DNA from: Pseudarthrobacter raffinosi
GTDB lineage: Bacteria; Actinomycetota; Actinomycetes; Actinomycetales; Micrococcaceae
Assembly (NCBI RefSeq): GCF_023913735.1
Contig: NZ_JAMXBH010000005.1
Location: forward strand, 169,108 to 233,107
Length of the DNA stretch: 64,000 nucleotides
Reading direction: 5' to 3'
Numbering within the stretch: position 1 is the stretch's first letter; each line of letters begins with the position of its first letter. The notes beneath the pieces were generated by a model. It was given only the letters and a program-made list of their open reading frames with translations, had not been told where the DNA came from and made no database searches. This document shows, in pieces, positions 60,357 to 64,000 of this stretch. The position numbers and the translations under genes are program-made.

Positions 60357-61321
60357 CGTGCTGCCTCCTTCTTGAAGAGCGAGAATACGGTGCGGAGCGC
60401 GAAGGTCGCCACGATGATCGTGCCGATGACCACCACGACGCCGGCGGCCGACGCCAGGCCATATTCGTTGGCGAAGTAGAACGTCTGGTAGATGGCGTAC
60501 GGCAGGTTGGCTGTTCCCAGGCCGCCCGAGGTGAGGGTGAAGACGGCATCGAAGTTCTGCACGATGTAGATGGCCCCGAGCAGGCCACCGAGTTCCAGGT
60601 ACTGGCGCAGGTGCGGCAGGGTGAGGTGGCGGAAGATGCCCCAGGGGCTCGCGCCGTCCATCTGGGCCGCTTCGACGGTGTCCATGGGACGCGACTGCAA
60701 ACCTGCCAGCAGGATGAGCATCATGAACGGCGTCCACTGCCAGACCAGCGACACGATGACGGCCATCAGGGGCGCTTGGGACAGGAGGTCCGGCTGGGGC
60801 GCGTTTTCGCTGCCGAACAGGGACCAGATCCAGGTCAGGATCCCGTTGATCAGCCCGTAGGTGGGGTTGAGGAGGGCATGCTTCCAGATGAGGGCGGCGG
60901 CCACCGGAACCACGAGGAACGGTGCGATCAGCAGGGTACGGGCCAGTCCGCGGCCGATGAACTTCTTGTCCAGGAGCAGTGCCAGTCCCAGGCCGATGAC
61001 GAGGCTGGCCAGGACCACGGAGACCGTGAGGACGATGGTGGTGAAGATGGCTTGGCGCAGGTCGGCGTTGGTGAGGACCTGAACGTAGTTGTCGAAGCCG
61101 GCGAACCCGGTCTGGTCCGGGCGGAGGCTGTTCCAGTTCAGGAACGAAATGATGAGGGTCACCACGAACGGAAGCTGGGTGACGATGATGAGGAAGATCA
61201 GGGCCGGCAGCAGCGGCGCACGCCGTGCCCAGGCCAGTGCGCGTTCACGCGACCTGGCGTTCTTGGAGGTTTTGGATGCGCTGTGTCCGGGACCGGAGAC
61301 GCGCGCTGTTGCTGTAGTCAT
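60353..61321 (-). CDS. Polyol ABC transporter permease (SmoF/MalF type)
   Basis: 322 residues, six helices after a charged N-terminal stretch; EAA loop in DTVEAAQMDGASPWGIFRHL, followed by TLPHLRQYLELG. Forms the transmembrane channel with the following permease. The gene begins 65 bases after the binding-protein stop, beyond a strong hairpin. Confidence 0.9.
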   Translation of the reverse strand: MTTATARVSGPGHSASKTSKNARSRERALAWARRAPLLPALIFLIIVTQLPFVVTLIISFLNWNSLRPDQTGFAGFDNYVQVLTNADLRQAIFTTIVLTVSVVLASLVIGLGLALLLDKKFIGRGLARTLLIAPFLVVPVAAALIWKHALLNPTYGLINGILTWIWSLFGSENAPQPDLLSQAPLMAVIVSLVWQWTPFMMLILLAGLQSRPMDTVEAAQMDGASPWGIFRHLTLPHLRQYLELGGLLGAIYIVQNFDAVFTLTSGGLGTANLPYAIYQTFYFANEYGLASAAGVVVVIGTIIVATFALRTVFSLFKKEAAR

Positions 61322-61334
61322 GATGTTCTCCTGC

Positions 61335-61370
61335 GGTTCTGTGGCCCGCCGTCAGGCGGGCCACAGAACC
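61335..61370 (-). terminator. hairpin between binding-protein and permease genes
   Basis: Perfect 16-bp arms (GGTTCTGTGGCCCGCC and complement) with loop GTCA, 16 bases past the binding-protein stop. Likely partial termination or mRNA protection. Confidence 0.8.
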
Positions 61371-61386
61371 TTTGGTGGGTTGCTGG

Positions 61387-62736
61387 TTACTTCTTGTACT
61401 TGTCGCCGATTTTCTGAGCGGCTTCCTGGCCCTTGGCCAGTGCATCCGCTACAGATCCCTGGCCGGCAATGGCGGAGCTGACACCTTGGGAGACAGTGGT
61501 GCCCAGGTCAGCAAACTCGGGAATGCCGACGAACTGAACACCGATGGCGGGACGCGGCTGGACACCGGGGTTCTTGGGGTCCGCGTTTTCGATGGCGGTC
61601 CGTTCGGCCTTGAAGAACGGGGCGGACTTCTGGAAGTCGGCGTTCTCATACGTGGAGATGCGCTTGCCGGACGGAACCTTCGCCCAGCCCAGCTTCGAAG
61701 CCACCAGTTCTTCATACTTCTGCGAGCTGGCCCAGGCGATGAACTTCCCGGCAGCATCCTGCTTCTTCGACGCTGCCTGCACGCCCCAGGACCAGGTCCA
61801 CAGCCAGCCCGATGACTTCGTGTTCTTCACCGGGGCCTGGGCGTAGCCGATCTTGCCCTTCACCGGGGAGGAATCCGCCTCCAGTGAACCGGCAGCAGAC
61901 GTGGCGTCGTACCACATGGCGACCTTGCTCTGGCTCATGTTGGTCAGGCACTCCGTGAACCCTGCCTGCGCGGCACCGGCTTCACCGTGCTTGCGGACCA
62001 GGTCCACATAGAACTCGGTCGCCGCGGTGAATTCCGGGGAGTTGACCTTCGCGTTCCAGTCCTTATCGAACCAGGTGCCGCCGAAGGTGTTGACCACGGT
62101 GGTCAGCGGGGCGAAGACCTGGCCCCAGCCGGGCTGGCCGCGCAGGCAGATGCCCTTCATGCCGGGCGCCGCACCGTCGGCCTTGGCTGCAAGGTCGGCC
62201 ACCTCGTCCCAGGTGGGCTTCTCCGGCATGGTCAACCCTTTGGCGTCCAGAATGTCCTTGCGGTACATCAGGAACGAGGACTCTCCGTAGAACGGTTCAC
62301 CGTAAAGCTTGCCGTCCTTGCCCGTGAGGGATGCCGTGTAGGCCGGCAGGATGTCCGCCTGGTTGAACTCCGCGTCCTTCGCGACATTGTCGAGCGGTGC
62401 CAGCCAGCCGTTGGCTGAATAAAACGGGATTTCGTAGTTCGACAGCGACGCAACGTCGTACTGCCCGGCCTGGCTGGAGAACTCCTGGCTGATCTTGGCC
62501 CGGACATCGTTCTCCGGCAGCACCGTGTAGTTGACCTTGATGCCGGTGTCCTTGGTGAAGTTATCTGCAGTCAGCCTTTGCAGGTCCTCCATCTGGGGGT
62601 TGTTGACCATCAGGACGTTGAGGCTGTTCTGATCGCCTGCCGCCGAGCCGCCACCGGCGCCGGAACAGGCCGACAGGGCGAGGGCAAAAGTAATAGTGCC
62701 GGCCGCGACTGCGGCCAAACGGGACTTGGGTCGCAT
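61387..62736 (-). CDS. Polyol ABC transporter substrate-binding lipoprotein (SmoE-like)
   Basis: 449 residues. Lipoprotein signal ending LALSACSGAGG (Cys24), then a type II extracellular solute-binding fold (NVLMVNNPQMEDLQRLTADN; YGEPFYGESSFLMYRKDILD; GWLWTWSWGVQAASKKQDAA). The pattern matches sorbitol/mannitol-binding proteins of the CUT1 family. First gene of the polyol operon, divergent from the SorC regulator. Confidence 0.9.
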   Translation of the reverse strand: MRPKSRLAAVAAGTITFALALSACSGAGGGSAAGDQNSLNVLMVNNPQMEDLQRLTADNFTKDTGIKVNYTVLPENDVRAKISQEFSSQAGQYDVASLSNYEIPFYSANGWLAPLDNVAKDAEFNQADILPAYTASLTGKDGKLYGEPFYGESSFLMYRKDILDAKGLTMPEKPTWDEVADLAAKADGAAPGMKGICLRGQPGWGQVFAPLTTVVNTFGGTWFDKDWNAKVNSPEFTAATEFYVDLVRKHGEAGAAQAGFTECLTNMSQSKVAMWYDATSAAGSLEADSSPVKGKIGYAQAPVKNTKSSGWLWTWSWGVQAASKKQDAAGKFIAWASSQKYEELVASKLGWAKVPSGKRISTYENADFQKSAPFFKAERTAIENADPKNPGVQPRPAIGVQFVGIPEFADLGTTVSQGVSSAIAGQGSVADALAKGQEAAQKIGDKYKK

Positions 62737-62860
62737 TAGGACTCCTTTGTTCTTATGAGGTCGGGATACCGCTGTCTGAGCCGTCTGCAGGCTTCTGCGT
62801 GGATTCCAGGACCCAGATGTCGGGGCATCCCCGCCCCGTTCAAAACACTATGTGCACATC

Positions 62861-62925
62861 TGAGCGACCCGGAACCGCTCATGTGTTAAGTGACTCTAGT
62901 CATATATACTCATTTGAGCAATAGC
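62861..62925. promoter_or_regulatory. TGAGC-type repeats, probable SorC operator
   Basis: TGAGCG (62861-62866) and CGCTCA (62876-62881) form an inverted repeat extended by CACA/TGTG. A third TGAGC lies at about 62914. All are between the divergent operon and regulator. Confidence 0.6.
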
Positions 62926-62963
62926 CCGGACTCAAACGTTAAGTCGGTGGAAAGAGCAACGAC

Positions 62964-63914
62964 ATGCCCGAACAATCTCATGAGGAGCTTCTGGCGCGCA
63001 TCGGAAGGGAGTACTACCTGGAGAACCGCCCCAAAGTGGAAATTGCGGCCAACTACGACCTCTCCCGGTTTCAGGTCGCACGGCTGCTGACCGAAGCCCG
63101 CGAGAGGGGCATCGTGGAGATCAAGGTTCATTTTCCGTCCCACCTCTCGAGCGCGGACGTGTGGCGAATTGAGACTTCCCTGAACGTGCGCCAGGTCATC
63201 GTCGTGGACGCGGTGGGTGAAGAAATCCAGGCCCGCGGGATCCTGGCAAAGGCCGCGGCGGTGGAAATCTCACGTCAGGCGCCCTCCGGCGGGACCCTCG
63301 GTATTTCCTGGTCCCGCACCCTGGACGTTGCCTCCCGGCTGGTCGGAGAACTTCCCCGGTGCGACATCGTCCAGCTCGCGGGTGCCCTCCCGGCCGAAGC
63401 AGACAGCAATCCGCTTGAGCTCATCCAGCGGCTGTCACATTTGAGCGGCGGACTGGCCTGGCCCCTGTGGTCACCTCTGGTGGTTGAGGATCCGGCGACG
63501 GCATCGGGTCTGCTGCGTCAGCCGGAGATTGCCGGGGCGCTGGCCAAGGCGGATTCCCTCGACCTGGCTGTGGTGGCAATCGGCGCCTGGAAACCCGGCT
63601 GCTCCACGGTCTGGGAACGGGCGGATCCTGCGGTGCGCGAGGAAGCGGTGCTGGCCGGCGCCGTAGCGGAATGTTCAGGGCGGCTGCTGAACTCAGCGGG
63701 AGTTCCGGTCGAATCCGGACTGGACGAGCGCATCATAGCCGTCACCATCAAGCAGCTGCAGCGGACCCCGAAGGTCATTGCCATAGCGCAAGGGAAGGCA
63801 CGGGCAGACGCCGTGCGGGCCGTGGCCAGGGCCGGCTTTGTCACCACCTTGATCGTTGATGAGCCGCTGGCCAAAGCCCTGAATGACCAGATCGATAAGG
63901 AAAATAGTCAATGA
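62964..63914 (+). CDS. SorC/DeoR-family sugar-binding transcriptional regulator
   Basis: 316 residues: N-terminal helix-turn-helix (RPKVEIAANYDLSRFQVARL) and the SorC sugar-phosphate-binding domain (GGTLGISWSRTLDVASRLVG; QLAGALPAEADSNPLELIQR). It probably senses a ketose phosphate made by the neighbouring kinase(s) and controls the divergent polyol operon. The start ATG 62964 follows GGAAAGAG; its TGA overlaps the ATG of the kinase gene (ATGA). Confidence 0.9.
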   Translation: MPEQSHEELLARIGREYYLENRPKVEIAANYDLSRFQVARLLTEARERGIVEIKVHFPSHLSSADVWRIETSLNVRQVIVVDAVGEEIQARGILAKAAAVEISRQAPSGGTLGISWSRTLDVASRLVGELPRCDIVQLAGALPAEADSNPLELIQRLSHLSGGLAWPLWSPLVVEDPATASGLLRQPEIAGALAKADSLDLAVVAIGAWKPGCSTVWERADPAVREEAVLAGAVAECSGRLLNSAGVPVESGLDERIIAVTIKQLQRTPKVIAIAQGKARADAVRAVARAGFVTTLIVDEPLAKALNDQIDKENSQ

Positions 63915-64000
63915 GCGTTGTCATCGGAGTGGATTCCTCCACCCAGTCCTGCAAAGTCCTCGCCGTGGACGCCCAAAGCGGAGACGTCATCTCTTCGGCA
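63911..64000 (+). CDS. xylB: FGGY-family kinase, probably xylulokinase, N-terminal part
   Basis: Only 30 codons lie in the window: MSVVIGVDSSTQSCKVLAVD, the phosphate-1 motif of the FGGY sugar kinases, with GVDSSTQS as in actinobacterial xylulokinases. Coupled to the SorC gene by an ATGA overlap. With the polyol dehydrogenases, it would phosphorylate D-xylulose from arabitol or xylitol. Other FGGY substrates cannot be excluded from so short a piece. Confidence 0.7.
   Translation, partial: MSVVIGVDSSTQSCKVLAVDAQSGDVISSA

Overview
The window looks like about 64 kb of chromosome from a high-GC actinobacterium, most likely Arthrobacter or a close relative (Pseudarthrobacter/Paenarthrobacter). 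This rests on the strong GC third-position bias, the GntR/LacI/SorC regulator mix, an inositol cluster in actinobacterial style and the paired-hairpin intergenic repeats. No rRNA, tRNA, CRISPR or phage genes were seen.

Layout. (1) 0-4.2 kb: a heterodimeric ABC exporter, then a decayed locus holding a frameshifted DHA2-type MFS gene and a 5'-truncated MarR gene, flanked by two copies of one hairpin repeat. (2) 4.2-7.0 kb: a ThDP-dependent decarboxylase-like enzyme and an agmatinase-family ureohydrolase. (3) 7.1-15.6 kb: an uncharacterised catabolic locus with a sugar ABC importer, an HpcH/HpaI aldolase, an M24 hydrolase, two divergent Gfo/Idh/MocA oxidoreductases and a FadR-type regulator. Three near-identical 22-bp palindromes form its probable operator set. 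(4) 15.9-18.3 kb: a cupin-type XRE regulator divergent from a sodium:solute symporter. (5) 18.4-25.1 kb: housekeeping-like genes (VIT1/rubrerythrin fusion, LOG-family protein, SRPBCC protein) and an SDR/MFS/GntR sugar-acid-type module with a perfect 21-bp operator.

(6) 25.1-51.5 kb: a large myo-inositol regulon. It contains iolB, iolC, iolD, iolA, iolE and iolG, an IolT-type transporter, an inositol-type ABC importer, several more Gfo/Idh/MocA oxidoreductases and TIM-barrel isomerases, a tautomerase, a HutC-type GntR regulator and two LacI regulators. A motif related to TTTGTCCTGACATA recurs at the promoters of the GntR gene, the ABC importer, iolC, the tautomerase and a dehydrogenase/isomerase pair, which suggests one IolR-like regulator controls scattered operons. 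Three genes in or beside this region are decayed or frameshifted: the MFS gene at 2.2 kb, an oxidoreductase at 32.2 kb and an oxidoreductase at 40.0 kb.

(7) 51.6-52.5 kb: an ArsR-type regulator with an AHSA1/SRPBCC partner. (8) 52.6-55.8 kb: a Tn3-family transposase gene with one recognisable 38-bp terminal repeat. (9) 56.0-64.0 kb: a polyol cluster with mannitol-type dehydrogenase, P-loop kinase, zinc polyol dehydrogenase, a binding protein and two permeases without an ATPase, a SorC regulator and the start of a xylulokinase-like gene.

How it works together. Most of the window serves uptake and oxidation of cyclitols, polyols and other sugars. Import is by ABC, MFS or symporter. Oxidation is by Gfo/Idh/MocA, SDR, MDR or polyol dehydrogenases. 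TIM-barrel enzymes isomerise or cleave the products, and a dedicated local regulator sits beside each unit. In all three ABC importer operons a strong hairpin follows the binding-protein gene.
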